Assembly: GCA_964479465.1 (NCBI GenBank)
Contig: CAYZMG010000027.1
Span: 1 to 50,985 of the forward strand
Source of the DNA: CADCTB01 sp964479465
Lineage (GTDB): Bacteria; Actinomycetota; Acidimicrobiia; Acidimicrobiales; AC-14
Length of the DNA stretch: 50,985 bases
Direction: 5' to 3'
Each line of letters begins with the position of its first letter. Position 1 is the stretch's first letter. Both the position numbers and the translations under genes were made by a program. Of the stretch, positions 31,090-39,274 are shown in pieces. Below the pieces are notes generated by a model, which saw only the letters and a list, made by a program, of their open reading frames with translations, was not told where the DNA came from and did not search any database.

Positions 31090-32619
31090 GAACCGAAACT
31101 CGTCACCGCCGCCGCCGCCGCCCCGGACGATGTCCTGGAGTTCGCCGGCGGTAAGGGTCTCCTTCAGCACGAGGGTCTCGGCGATGGTGCGCAGATCGTG
31201 GGCGTTGTCGCCCAGGATGGTGCGGGCCGCCTGCTCGGCCTTCTCGAGGAGCTCGCGGACCTCCTTGCCCCCCTCGCCCTCGTCCTTGCCCCGCACGCCC
31301 TCGTCCATACGGCCGGCCAGCTCGAAGCGGCCGGTCATGGCCAGGCGCTCGACCATGCGGCGGGCCAGGCCGGCTGCGTGCTCGAGATCGTCCTCGGCCC
31401 GGGTGCTGGGCTGACCGAAGACCTGCATCTCGGCCGCCCGGCCGCCCATGAGGACGATGAGCTGGGCCATGAGCTCGCGCTTGGTAAGGACCTCACGGTC
31501 GTCGGTGGTCGACCACGGTGAGCGGCCGAAGGCGGCGCCCCGGTTGACGATCGACACCCGCGACGGCGGCTGGACGCCCCGGAGCAGCACCGAGAGCAGG
31601 GCGTGACCCGCCTCGTGCACGCCTATCAGCTCTTTCTCCTCGTCGGACATGAGCCGGGCGCTGCGGGTGCCGGCCAGGACGCGGGATACGGCCTCGTCGA
31701 TGTCCTCGGGGGCGACACGGTCACGGTGGCGGCGAGCCGCCAGCAGGCAACCCTCGTTGACGATGTTGGCCAGCTCGGCGGGGGTCAGGCCGGCGGTGTG
31801 AGCCGCCACCTCGCCCCAGTCGACCCGGCGGGAGACGGGCTTGGCGCCGGCGTGCAGGCGGAGGATCTTCTCCCGACCGGTGCGGTCGGGGCGGTCGACC
31901 TGGATGCGACGGTCGAAGCGCCCGGGCCGCATCAGGGCGGTGTCGATCAGTTCCGGCCGGTTGGTGGCCCCGATGATCATGACGCCGGCGGAGCCCATGA
32001 AGCCGTCGAGCTCGACGAGGAGGGCGTTCAGGGTGTGGTCGAACTCACGCTCGCCGGTGGTGTCGGCGGCCCGGTGACGGCCGATGGCGTCGAGCTCGTC
32101 GATGAAGATGATGCAGGGTGCGCTGCGCTTGGCCGAATCGAAGAGCTGGCGGACGCGGGAGGCGCCGAGGCCGACGAACTTCTCCACGAAGCTGGTGGCC
32201 GACACGAAGAAGAAGGGCACACCGGTCTCGCCGGCGAGGGCCCGGGCCAGCAGCGTCTTGCCGCAGCCAGGCTGGCCGTAGAGGAGGACACCTTTGGGCA
32301 TGTGGGCGCCCAGGCGCTCGAAGCGGTGGGGGTCGCGCAGGTAGTCGACCACCTCCCGCAGCTCGGAGATGGCCTCGTCGAGGCCGGCCACGTCGGCGAA
32401 GGTGACCGACTCCATCCGCGACTTGGGGTCGTTGCGGTCGACCTGCTCGACTTTGAAGGCCGTCTCACCGCCGCCCGCAGTGGCGACGGCGCGGCCGCTC
32501 TTGCGCCGGCCGGAGAACCGGCCTCCCGGTCGTGTCATTCGGAGAGTCACGATAGCCGTCCCAATGATGAGGATTGCGAATGCGATCACTTCCGGTCGCG
32601 TCAGGATGGAAAGTCGCAA
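31063..32619 (-). CDS. FtsH-type AAA metalloprotease, short paralogue
   Basis: A 518-residue membrane protease homologue. One N-terminal span (AFAILIIGTAIVTLRM) replaces the usual two spans with an extracytoplasmic domain, so it is about 100 residues shorter than standard FtsH. The AAA core is complete: Walker A GQPGCGKTLLARA, pore loop FVEKFVGLGASRVR, Walker B CIIFIDELDAIGR, and the SRH ATNRPELIDTALMRPGRFDR. The protease has the zinc motif HEAGH and the third ligand Asp in RAEDDLEHAAGLA. It starts at TTG 32619 behind GGAGAGG. The last codons lie within repeat copy B. A full-length housekeeping FtsH is expected elsewhere. Confidence 0.85.
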   Translation of the reverse strand: MRLSILTRPEVIAFAILIIGTAIVTLRMTRPGGRFSGRRKSGRAVATAGGGETAFKVEQVDRNDPKSRMESVTFADVAGLDEAISELREVVDYLRDPHRFERLGAHMPKGVLLYGQPGCGKTLLARALAGETGVPFFFVSATSFVEKFVGLGASRVRQLFDSAKRSAPCIIFIDELDAIGRHRAADTTGEREFDHTLNALLVELDGFMGSAGVMIIGATNRPELIDTALMRPGRFDRRIQVDRPDRTGREKILRLHAGAKPVSRRVDWGEVAAHTAGLTPAELANIVNEGCLLAARRHRDRVAPEDIDEAVSRVLAGTRSARLMSDEEKELIGVHEAGHALLSVLLRGVQPPSRVSIVNRGAAFGRSPWSTTDDREVLTKRELMAQLIVLMGGRAAEMQVFGQPSTRAEDDLEHAAGLARRMVERLAMTGRFELAGRMDEGVRGKDEGEGGKEVRELLEKAEQAARTILGDNAHDLRTIAETLVLKETLTAGELQDIVRGGGGGGDEFRFGSEASSPS

Positions 32620-32656
32620 TTGCCTCTCCGAGATTCCGTGCCAGGACCGCTCCCGA

Positions 32657-32736
32657 CGGGAGTAGTGGCTGACGAGGCCCTACAGGATCGCGCAGTGCAG
32701 GTGGGCATCGCCACTAGTGCTTTCGACCTACTCCCG
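32657..32736. promoter_or_regulatory. Nested inverted repeats in a divergent promoter region
   Basis: CGGGAGTAG (32657-32665) pairs with CTACTCCCG (32728-32736). Inside, AGTGGC (32664-32669) pairs with GCCACT (32710-32715). They lie between the divergent ftsH-like and DUF6390-like genes and could form one extended hairpin or a paired binding site. Function unknown. Confidence 0.35.
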
Positions 32737-32787
32737 CCAAAACTGAAGGGGCAGTTCACACTTGGTCGGCAGCGCGACACTGTGACC

Positions 32788-33534
32788 ATGCCCGCGGCGC
32801 CCCCCGCCGCCCCGCCCTCGGGGCTGCTCCTCTTCATCCGCTACGCCTTCATGCCCAACAACCTGGGCTATTGCGGGGGGAACGAGAACGAGGTCCTGTT
32901 CGAGCACGCGGTCGAGGGCCGGCCCGATCCCCGGCTGGCTCCCCTGCTGGTCAAGTTCACCGGGGCGGTGCCCTACCTGCGCCCCATCGCCGACGACAAC
33001 GGGATCGGCGACCCCTTCGATCCCCGGGTGGTCGAGGCGTACTGGATCGGCAACGAGCTGCTCGACGGGGTCGAGGCCGGCGACCTGTACCGGTCGCTCG
33101 AGGAGCGGTTCGGCAAGCACCTGCCGGCCAAGGTGCGCGATCAGGTCCTCCGCAAGCCGCCGGCCGGCGCCAAGCCGTTCCACCTGTTCCACGTGCTCGA
33201 CGTCTACCGCCACTTGGAGGCGGACTCGGTGGGCATGGCGGCCATGGAGAGCTGCCGCATCAGCTGGGGCCAGGTCACAAACGTCGACGGCGCCAGCGTC
33301 ACTGTCGACCGCCGGCCGCTGGTGCAGGTCGACGGCAAGCTGGCCCTCGGCGAGGCCCGGGCCGAGCGCGTCCTGCGGGCCTTCGAGGGCCGCGGCTTCG
33401 CCGACGACCTCGCCGCCGGCGACTGGGTGTCGGTCCACTGGGGCTGGATCTGCGAAAAGCTCGACCGGCGCCGGCTGGCCAACCTCCAGACCGCCAGCGC
33501 CGCGGCCCTGAAACTGGCCAACCAGACGATCTGA
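32788..33534 (+). CDS. DUF6390-like protein of unknown function
   Basis: A 248-residue soluble protein. After a Pro/Ala-rich start, the conserved-looking core is LLLFIRYAFMPNNLGYCGGN, continuing with EVLFEHAVEG and FTGAVPYLRPIADDNGIGDP, then FDPRVVEAYWIGNELL, FHLFHVLDVYRH, ESCRISWGQV and DWVSVHWGWICEKL. I relate this to DUF6390 from memory of the YAF/NxLGYCG pattern; its function is not established. ATG 32788 is used; an in-frame GTG two codons upstream is possible. A 42-bp palindrome follows the stop. Confidence 0.6.
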   Translation: MPAAPPAAPPSGLLLFIRYAFMPNNLGYCGGNENEVLFEHAVEGRPDPRLAPLLVKFTGAVPYLRPIADDNGIGDPFDPRVVEAYWIGNELLDGVEAGDLYRSLEERFGKHLPAKVRDQVLRKPPAGAKPFHLFHVLDVYRHLEADSVGMAAMESCRISWGQVTNVDGASVTVDRRPLVQVDGKLALGEARAERVLRAFEGRGFADDLAAGDWVSVHWGWICEKLDRRRLANLQTASAAALKLANQTI

Positions 33535-33540
33535 ATCGTT

Positions 33541-33582
33541 CTGGCTGCAGCTACGTGCTTATACGCACGTCAGTGCAGCCAG
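33541..33582 (+). repeat. 42-bp palindromic element, copy 3
   Basis: It has the same outer arms CTGGCTGCA/TGCAGCCAG but an inner stem ACGTGC/GCACGT in place of ACGGTC/GACCGT. It starts 6 nt after the DUF6390-like stop and lies before the convergent L,D-transpeptidase stop. Confidence 0.85.
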
Positions 33583-33594
33583 TTCGGCAGCGGG

Positions 33595-34674
33595 TCAGAA
33601 CGCAGTGGCGTCGATCGGAGCGGAGCCCCTGGGCCGGGGCGGACTGACCTGGATCACCGCCACCCGGGTGCCGACGTCGACCATGCCAAAGAGCTCGGCC
33701 TCGTTCTCCTCGGTCATGCGGATGCAGCCGTGCGATTCGCTGTAGCCGATGGACGCCCGATTGGCGGTGGCGTGGATGAGGATGGCGGGGGCATCGAGGC
33801 GCAGGGCCTTGGTGCCCAGCGGGTTGTTCGGGCCGGGGCCGATGACCTTGGGCAGGTTCCTGGCCCAGGCGCTGCCGGGGTTGTGCCAGGACGGGTTGAC
33901 GATCTTCTGGGTGATGCGGTGCACGCCTTCAGGGGTGAGGTAGCCCTTGGCGCCGGTGGCGACCGGCCACTCCTTCACGATCCGGCCGTTCTCGTACAGG
34001 TACAGCTTGTTCTCGCCGGCCCGGACCAGGATCACCTTCGACAGCGTGGGGTCGGCCGGCGCCTTGATCGGGCGGGCCACCATCTTGACGGCGGAGTCGC
34101 CGAGGGTGACGCCGTCCACCACCGCCTTCTTGGAGGCCTCGACATCGATCTCCTTGCCCGCCTTCTCCGGGACCATCTTCACCCAACCGGTCGAGATGTC
34201 GATGTCGGCGTCCTTGGGGGCGGTCCCGATGATCTTGCCGGCGGCGGCCACGACCTCGTCGAGCTGGCCGGGGCCCCACGCCGGCTTGATCTCCACGTAC
34301 GGCGCGCCGCCCGAGGAGAACAATTGGGACGAAACCCTGGAGGCGATGTTGCCCCTGGTTCGCACGCCCATGGCCTCGCGCACCGCCGCCGGCACGTCGA
34401 CCCGGTAGCCCAGGTCCCACGGCGTCGCCTGGGTCTTGAAGGTGTCCACGGTGAGGGTCACGGGGCGGTGCAGCGGCGCCTCCACCTTTGCCTGCACCCG
34501 GGCGACCGCGGCGTCGAAGCGAAGGCCGCCGACGTCGACCCCCTGGATGAAGGCCCCTGACGGCAGGGTCCGCCGGGCCTCCCGGTCGATGGCGATGACC
34601 CCGAAGGTGCCCGCCAGCGCCAGCAGCAGCGTCACCGGGAGGACTACGGCGACCACGATCATCCGCCTACTCAC
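33595..34674 (-). CDS. L,D-transpeptidase (YkuD) with VanW-type binding domain
   Basis: A 359-residue cell-wall cross-linking enzyme. The N-terminal span (MIVVAVVLPVTLLLALAG) anchors it. Next come a peptidoglycan-binding-4/VanW-like region (ADIDISTGWVKMVPEKAGKE) and the YkuD domain at residues ~215-350 with YLTPEGVHRIT, ILIHATANRASIG and the catalytic ESHGCIRM. The catalytic His and Cys are present. GTG 34674 is used; ATG 34662 is equally possible, and neither has a clear ribosome binding site. The murJ gene ends 10 nt upstream, so both act on peptidoglycan from one transcript. Confidence 0.88.
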   Translation of the reverse strand: MSRRMIVVAVVLPVTLLLALAGTFGVIAIDREARRTLPSGAFIQGVDVGGLRFDAAVARVQAKVEAPLHRPVTLTVDTFKTQATPWDLGYRVDVPAAVREAMGVRTRGNIASRVSSQLFSSGGAPYVEIKPAWGPGQLDEVVAAAGKIIGTAPKDADIDISTGWVKMVPEKAGKEIDVEASKKAVVDGVTLGDSAVKMVARPIKAPADPTLSKVILVRAGENKLYLYENGRIVKEWPVATGAKGYLTPEGVHRITQKIVNPSWHNPGSAWARNLPKVIGPGPNNPLGTKALRLDAPAILIHATANRASIGYSESHGCIRMTEENEAELFGMVDVGTRVAVIQVSPPRPRGSAPIDATAF

Positions 34675-34684
34675 GACCGAAACG

Positions 34685-36343
34685 CTATCCCAGGCCGGAC
34701 GATGTACGGGAGCGGCCGGGAAGAAGGTCGCGGAGCATGTCCAGCTCTTCGACCCGTAGCGCCTTGGCCGCGATAAGGAAGGCGGTGCCGCCGGCGACGA
34801 CGCCGGCCACCGACTGCACCAACGCCCGCTCGCCGCTCGGGCCCATGGCCGAGTTGACCGCGGCGACGGCGAGCAGCATGGCGCCGGCCGCCACGACCGA
34901 GGCGGCCGTGACCCGCCCCAGGGAGGCGAGTGTGCGGGCGAAGTCCAGCCGGCCGGCGTGCCGGCGCAGGAGGATGCCGGCCACAAGGGCGCCGCTGACG
35001 TAACAGAGGGAGTGGGCCAGGGCCAGGCCTTGGACCCGGAAGAACGGGAACAGGATGAGCGAGAAGACGGCGTAGACGACGTTGAGGACCACGTTGACGA
35101 CCGTGGGGGTCTTGGCATCCTGGCGGGCGTAGAAGGCCCGCAGCAGGAGGAGGTAGAACGAGAACGGCACCAGCCCCAAGGCGAACATCTGGAGCACCTC
35201 GGCCACCAACCGGCTGCTGCCGGCCTCCATGACCCCGTGCTCGAGGAGGGTGGTGACGAGGGGCCGGGCCAGCACCAGGTACGCCGCCGTCGCCGGCAGC
35301 AGGACGACGCCCATCAGCCGCAGCCCGGTGCCCACCGACGCCCGGAAGCCGTCCTCGTCGCCGTCGACCGCCTGAGCCGACATGCGGGGGACGAGGGCGG
35401 TCATGATCGACACCGCGGCGATGCCGTAGGGCAGCTGGAAGAAGGCGAAGGCGATGAACATGGCCGTGGGACCGCCCTGGACACCGTTGGCCAGCACGAG
35501 CCCCACGCCGAAGCTGAGCTGGTTGGCCACCACGTAGCCCAGGGTCCACAGCGACAGCCGGGCCAGCTTTCTCACCGCCGGGTGGCGGAAGTCCGGCCGC
35601 CACCGCAACTTGCCGGGCAACCTCCGGACCGATGGCCAGTGGGCCAGCGCCATCACGGCCACGCCCCCGGTGGTGCCGACGGCCAGCAGCAGCTTCTGGG
35701 AGAGGGTCGTCCCGACGCCGACCTCGTCCGGCGTCCCCGAGACGACGGCGGCGAAGCCCAGGAAGGTGGCGATGACCACCAGGTTGTTGAGGATGGGCGC
35801 GAACATGGGTACGGCGAAGCGGTCGTGGGCGTTCAGCAAGCCGCCGGCGATCGCGGCGAAGCCGTAGAAGGCGATCTGGGGGGCGAAGAACCGCAGGAAG
35901 AACGTGGCCAGCTCCTGCTGCTGGGCCTGCTCGGCTCCCGACAGCCGGAAGGTGAAGAGGCGGATGATCCACGGTGCGAACACAACCGCGAGCACCGTGA
36001 TGGCCAGCACGGCCACCGCGGAAGTGGTGACCAGGGCGGAGACCGAGTCCCAGCCGTCCTCGCGCTTCTTCTTGCGCAGCTCCTCTACCAGCACCGGGAT
36101 GAACACCGAGGTCAGGACCCCGCCCAGGATCAGCTCGTAGATCACATTGGGCATGGTGTTGGCGATGTTGTAGGAGTCGGCGAGCCGGGACTCCGTCACG
36201 CCCAGCGCGAAGGCCATCGCCACCAGGCGGCCCAGCCCGGTGACTCGCGACAGCGTCGTCCCCACGGCCATGACGACCGCGGACCGGCCCAGGTTGGGGG
36301 GCAGGCTGTCGCCGGCCTCGGAGCGCTCGTCGGCCTGGTCCAT
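34685..36343 (-). CDS. murJ: Lipid II flippase MurJ (MviN)
   Basis: Moves the peptidoglycan precursor lipid II across the membrane. The 552-residue, multi-span (about 14 helices) protein has the family signatures GTTLSRVTGLGRLVAMAFALG, DSYNIANTMPNVIYELILGG, LRFFAPQIAFYGFAAIAGGLLNAHDRFAVPMFAPILNN and FFQLPYGIAAVSIMTALVPRMS in order. It lacks the long cytoplasmic pseudokinase extension seen in mycobacterial MviN. ATG 36343 is preferred to a GTG 17 codons upstream. Confidence 0.92.
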   Translation of the reverse strand: MDQADERSEAGDSLPPNLGRSAVVMAVGTTLSRVTGLGRLVAMAFALGVTESRLADSYNIANTMPNVIYELILGGVLTSVFIPVLVEELRKKKREDGWDSVSALVTTSAVAVLAITVLAVVFAPWIIRLFTFRLSGAEQAQQQELATFFLRFFAPQIAFYGFAAIAGGLLNAHDRFAVPMFAPILNNLVVIATFLGFAAVVSGTPDEVGVGTTLSQKLLLAVGTTGGVAVMALAHWPSVRRLPGKLRWRPDFRHPAVRKLARLSLWTLGYVVANQLSFGVGLVLANGVQGGPTAMFIAFAFFQLPYGIAAVSIMTALVPRMSAQAVDGDEDGFRASVGTGLRLMGVVLLPATAAYLVLARPLVTTLLEHGVMEAGSSRLVAEVLQMFALGLVPFSFYLLLLRAFYARQDAKTPTVVNVVLNVVYAVFSLILFPFFRVQGLALAHSLCYVSGALVAGILLRRHAGRLDFARTLASLGRVTAASVVAAGAMLLAVAAVNSAMGPSGERALVQSVAGVVAGGTAFLIAAKALRVEELDMLRDLLPGRSRTSSGLG

Positions 36344-36543
36344 CGGCGGCGAGGCTACCGGCGGTCGCTCACACCGCCGGCGACGCCCGGCCACACCAGC
36401 CGTTCAGGCGTCACGACCGGCGTGACTGTCCTGCGTAGGGGGTTTCCATCGAACAATTCGGCGCGCCGCGGGATGGCGAAGTGCGACGTAGTCTGTTCGA
36501 ACTGCCATCGCCGTCGAACCGCACGGCGAGGTGGGCACTCCGT

Positions 36544-36614
36544 GCGGGTGTAGCTCAATGGTAGAGCCCCAGCCTTCCAAGCTGGTTACGCGGGTTCAAT
36601 CCCCGTCACCCGCT
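36544..36614 (+). tRNA. tRNA-Gly (anticodon TCC)
   Basis: A complete 71-nt cloverleaf. The acceptor GCGGGTG pairs with CACCCGC; the anticodon stem CCAGC/GCTGG encloses CTTCCAA (anticodon TCC). The T arm contains GGTTCAATCC. The discriminator base is T and CCA follows at 36615-36617, so the tail appears encoded. Confidence 0.95.
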
Positions 36615-36624
36615 CCAACCCCCG

Positions 36625-36696
36625 TCGGGGAGGGGGGATTTGAACCCCCGACCGCCTGCCCCCAAAGCAGGTGCGCTACCACTGCGCCACTCCCCG
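36625..36696 (-). tRNA. tRNA-Pro (anticodon TGG)
   Basis: A complete minus-strand cloverleaf. The acceptor CGGGGAG pairs with CTCCCCG; the anticodon stem CCTGC/GCAGG encloses TTTGGGG (anticodon TGG). The T arm contains GGTTCAAATCC. The discriminator base is A and CCA is not encoded. It converges with tRNA-Gly, their 3' ends 10 nt apart. Confidence 0.95.
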
Positions 36697-36739
36697 TTGC
36701 CCGTCAGCGTAAACGAGACCAGGCCTCTGCAACGAGAAG

Positions 36740-36986
36740 ATGGAACCCGCCGACTACCAAATCTGGGTGGACGACCACCACATCAACGATGACGGCGACA
36801 TCGTCGCCTTGGCGAGGCACGCCCGGACGGGTGTCGAGCCGGAGGTCGGCGAGAGTTACCTCGTCGGCGACGGCGACCAAACACCCTTCCGGGCGCAGGG
36901 TGATCGACCTCGGGGACGACGGCGTCGTCATCCTTCGCGCCCTCGACGACGCGGCGACCGCCGGCGGCGCGACCCCCAACTGCTGA
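36740..36986 (+). pseudogene. Small acidic protein gene with a frameshift near 36896
   Basis: ATG 36740 (GAGAAG just upstream) opens MEPADYQIWVDDHHINDDGD and continues to GDGDQTPFRA. The coding pattern then moves to another frame, reading VIDLGDDGVVILRALDDA and ending GGATPNC at TGA 36984-36986. Removing one base near 36896 (in GCGCAGGGTG) joins the two into ~81 residues reading FRARVIDLGDDG. Either a single-base assembly error or a fresh mutation explains this. No family recognised. Confidence 0.45.
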
Positions 36987-36999
36987 CTGCCAGACCCCG

Positions 37000-37284
37000 C
37001 TACTGCTGGGTGAGGACCAGCTTGACGCCCTCGGGTGTCTCCTCGACATCCAGCGCCGCGGCGGCGAGGGGCTCGACGACCTCGGGTGCGACGAAGATCC
37101 GTGTGCCTTCCTGCTCGGACACCTGGTCGTCCTCTGCCGGCACCTCGGCGAAGACGAGGCCGAGCGAGATGCCGCCGTTGGGCTGTGGCTCCCCGAACAC
37201 GCGGAGGCCGAAGGTGTCAGGGATCCCCTGGGATTCCCGAGCTTGGGCGAGCTGAGTTGCCGCCGCGGAAGTCACTTGCAGCAT
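37000..37284 (-). CDS. HesB/IscA-fold protein without cluster-binding cysteines
   Basis: A 94-residue protein from ATG 37284, chosen because GGAGG lies 6 nt upstream; an earlier ATG at 37296 has no such site. The pattern MLQVTSAAATQLAQAR, then GLRVFGEPQPNGGISLGLVF, RIFVAPEVVEPL and GVKLVLTQ follows the HesB/Fe-S biogenesis fold. The three cysteines that hold the cluster in IscA-type carriers are absent; there is no Cys at all. It probably does not bind Fe-S in the usual way. Confidence 0.65.
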   Translation of the reverse strand: MLQVTSAAATQLAQARESQGIPDTFGLRVFGEPQPNGGISLGLVFAEVPAEDDQVSEQEGTRIFVAPEVVEPLAAAALDVEETPEGVKLVLTQQ

Positions 37285-37366
37285 GTTTTCCTCCATCTGT
37301 CGTCGGGCAATTCGTGAACTCCTACCCGCAGTTGCACTGCCGAAACCGCACGGGCACCGCCGACCT

Positions 37367-39097
37367 CTATCCCACCTTGGCCGGGCTCTCTACCCGCCGG
37401 CCCTCGCTCCCCCGGCCGGTTCGAGCACCGGCAACCCGGGATGAGATGAGGAGGACCACGCCGACTGCGAGCAGGCCGGCGACCCCGGCGAGGGCGATCT
37501 TGGCGGCGGCGGACGTCCCGCCTCCCACAGGGGCGAACTGCACGGACGAGACGAAGACGTCCTGGATGCCGCCGCCGACTCCGTCGCCACCGGCGATGGG
37601 GTCGGCGAACTCGACGTTGCCGTCCTCGCCCCGGGAGAAGCGGGTGTCGTCCCAGCCCACGATGGCGTAGGCGTCCACCGAGGCGATGCCCGGCGGCGAG
37701 TTCTGGTCGAAGTTGTTCCCCCAGACCCCGTAGCGGCGGTCGATCGTCTGGTCCGTGACCCGGATGTTCGGTGCCCAGGTGCCACCGTCGTCGGTCGAGT
37801 AGGTGTAGTACACGTCGTTCGCCCGGATGCCGGGGTCGTCCCGAGTGTCCCACCACGCCACGTCCAACCGGCCGTTGGACGCAACGGACAGGTTCGGGAT
37901 GTACTTGCCCTTGAGCAGGCTGGGGTCGTCGTCGGGGAGAGCGACGCGGTCGGTCCACGTCTGGCCGCCGTCGGTCGAACGCATGTAATAGACGGTGGAG
38001 TAGGCGGCCACCTCCGGCCGGTCACTGCCGTCGGAGACGAGGTGCAGGGTGCCGCCGGGGCTCCATCTCACCTGAGGGATGACGAACGCGGAGCCGTTCC
38101 CGTAGTCGAAGGGGCGGACCTGGCTGACGGTCCACGTCGCGCCGCGGTCGGTGGACCTGGACAGGAAGATCCCCGCCGGCGGGCTGGGGCTGATGTTCGA
38201 GCTCGCCGACTTCCATGCGGCGTAGACGGTGCCCTCATCGTCGATGGTGATCGACGGGTTCCCGCTGCCGAAGTTGGCCGCCTGGTCCGGCAGGGCGGCG
38301 AGGGAGTTCGGCGCCGGCGCAGTCGTCGGCGAGGTCTGCGGCACGGTCGTGGTCGCCTGGATGGCTGGGCCCCTCGATCCGGCCTGCTCGAAGAAGTCGC
38401 CGACCACGGGCTGGGGCTCCGCGAAGGTGCGGCCGCCGTCGGTCGACACCGCGACCATGGCCATCGACGGCCGGCCGCTACCACTCGGCGTTCCCGTGTA
38501 GCCCCGCCGGTAGGTGGCGTAGACGATGTCCTCGCTGCCGGCGTTGCGGTCGACGACGATGTCGGTGACCGGGCGGTTGTTCTCGTTGACGCCACCCTGC
38601 TCGGTGGTCCGCGCATCGCGGACCATGTGGCTCGTCCAGCTGTCACCGAGGTCGGTGGAGCGGTGGAGCACGATGCTGACCTTGCTGCGGGTGTCCTGGG
38701 TGTCCCAGCCGACGGTCAGCATGTAGAGGGTGTCGTCCCGGCCCCAGGCCAGCGGTGCCTGGAAGGCGTTGCTGTTGTTGTGGAGGCAGTACGGGTACGA
38801 CGCCAGCGCCGGCGGGTTGTCGAGGATCCTCCAGGTGTCGCCGCCGTCGGTCGACCGCATCAGCCTGCACTGCTTGGCGCGGAACTCGAGGCTGCCGGCG
38901 ACGATGACCTCGGGGTCGTCGGGGTGCACCAGCAGCGAGGGACCCGAGTACGTGCGCTGCGGGTCGAGGTCGGTCTTGGTCACCTGCACGGGTATCGTGA
39001 GCGTCGGCGGATCGGCCGCCCCCGCCGCCCCCGCCCCGAGAAGCACGGCGCAGCACACCGCGAGCACCGCTGTCCGTCGATGAGACGCAAGTTTCAT
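37367..39097 (-). CDS. Secreted, membrane-anchored Asp-box (BNR/sialidase-like) protein
   Basis: A 576-residue exported beta-propeller. A signal peptide (AVLAVCCAVLLGAGAAGA) is followed by at least six Asp-box motifs: RSTDGGDTWR, RSTDLGDSWT, VSTDGGRTFA, RSTDRGATWT, RSTDGGQTWT and YSTDDGGTWA. A C-terminal span (IALAGVAGLLAVGVVLLI) and a basic tail anchor it, so the propeller faces outside. Sialidase catalytic residues (Arg triad, Tyr-Glu) cannot be assigned, so a glycosidase activity is not shown; the fold also serves in binding. ATG 39097 follows GGGGGGTC. Confidence 0.75.
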   Translation of the reverse strand: MKLASHRRTAVLAVCCAVLLGAGAAGAADPPTLTIPVQVTKTDLDPQRTYSGPSLLVHPDDPEVIVAGSLEFRAKQCRLMRSTDGGDTWRILDNPPALASYPYCLHNNSNAFQAPLAWGRDDTLYMLTVGWDTQDTRSKVSIVLHRSTDLGDSWTSHMVRDARTTEQGGVNENNRPVTDIVVDRNAGSEDIVYATYRRGYTGTPSGSGRPSMAMVAVSTDGGRTFAEPQPVVGDFFEQAGSRGPAIQATTTVPQTSPTTAPAPNSLAALPDQAANFGSGNPSITIDDEGTVYAAWKSASSNISPSPPAGIFLSRSTDRGATWTVSQVRPFDYGNGSAFVIPQVRWSPGGTLHLVSDGSDRPEVAAYSTVYYMRSTDGGQTWTDRVALPDDDPSLLKGKYIPNLSVASNGRLDVAWWDTRDDPGIRANDVYYTYSTDDGGTWAPNIRVTDQTIDRRYGVWGNNFDQNSPPGIASVDAYAIVGWDDTRFSRGEDGNVEFADPIAGGDGVGGGIQDVFVSSVQFAPVGGGTSAAAKIALAGVAGLLAVGVVLLISSRVAGARTGRGSEGRRVESPAKVG

Positions 39098-39274
39098 CCT
39101 GACCCCCCACTGGCAGGTTGGCGATTGAACGGCAATCGCGATGAAGCGTTGCACCGGTCGACGCCCGGGGCCAGGGTCGTCATCGACCTGTAACGCGATC
39201 GTCGGGTACGACTGTCGTCCCCGCTGACGGCCCGACGTGCCTCGGGCGGCGGCCATCCGCAATAGTGCGCCGGC

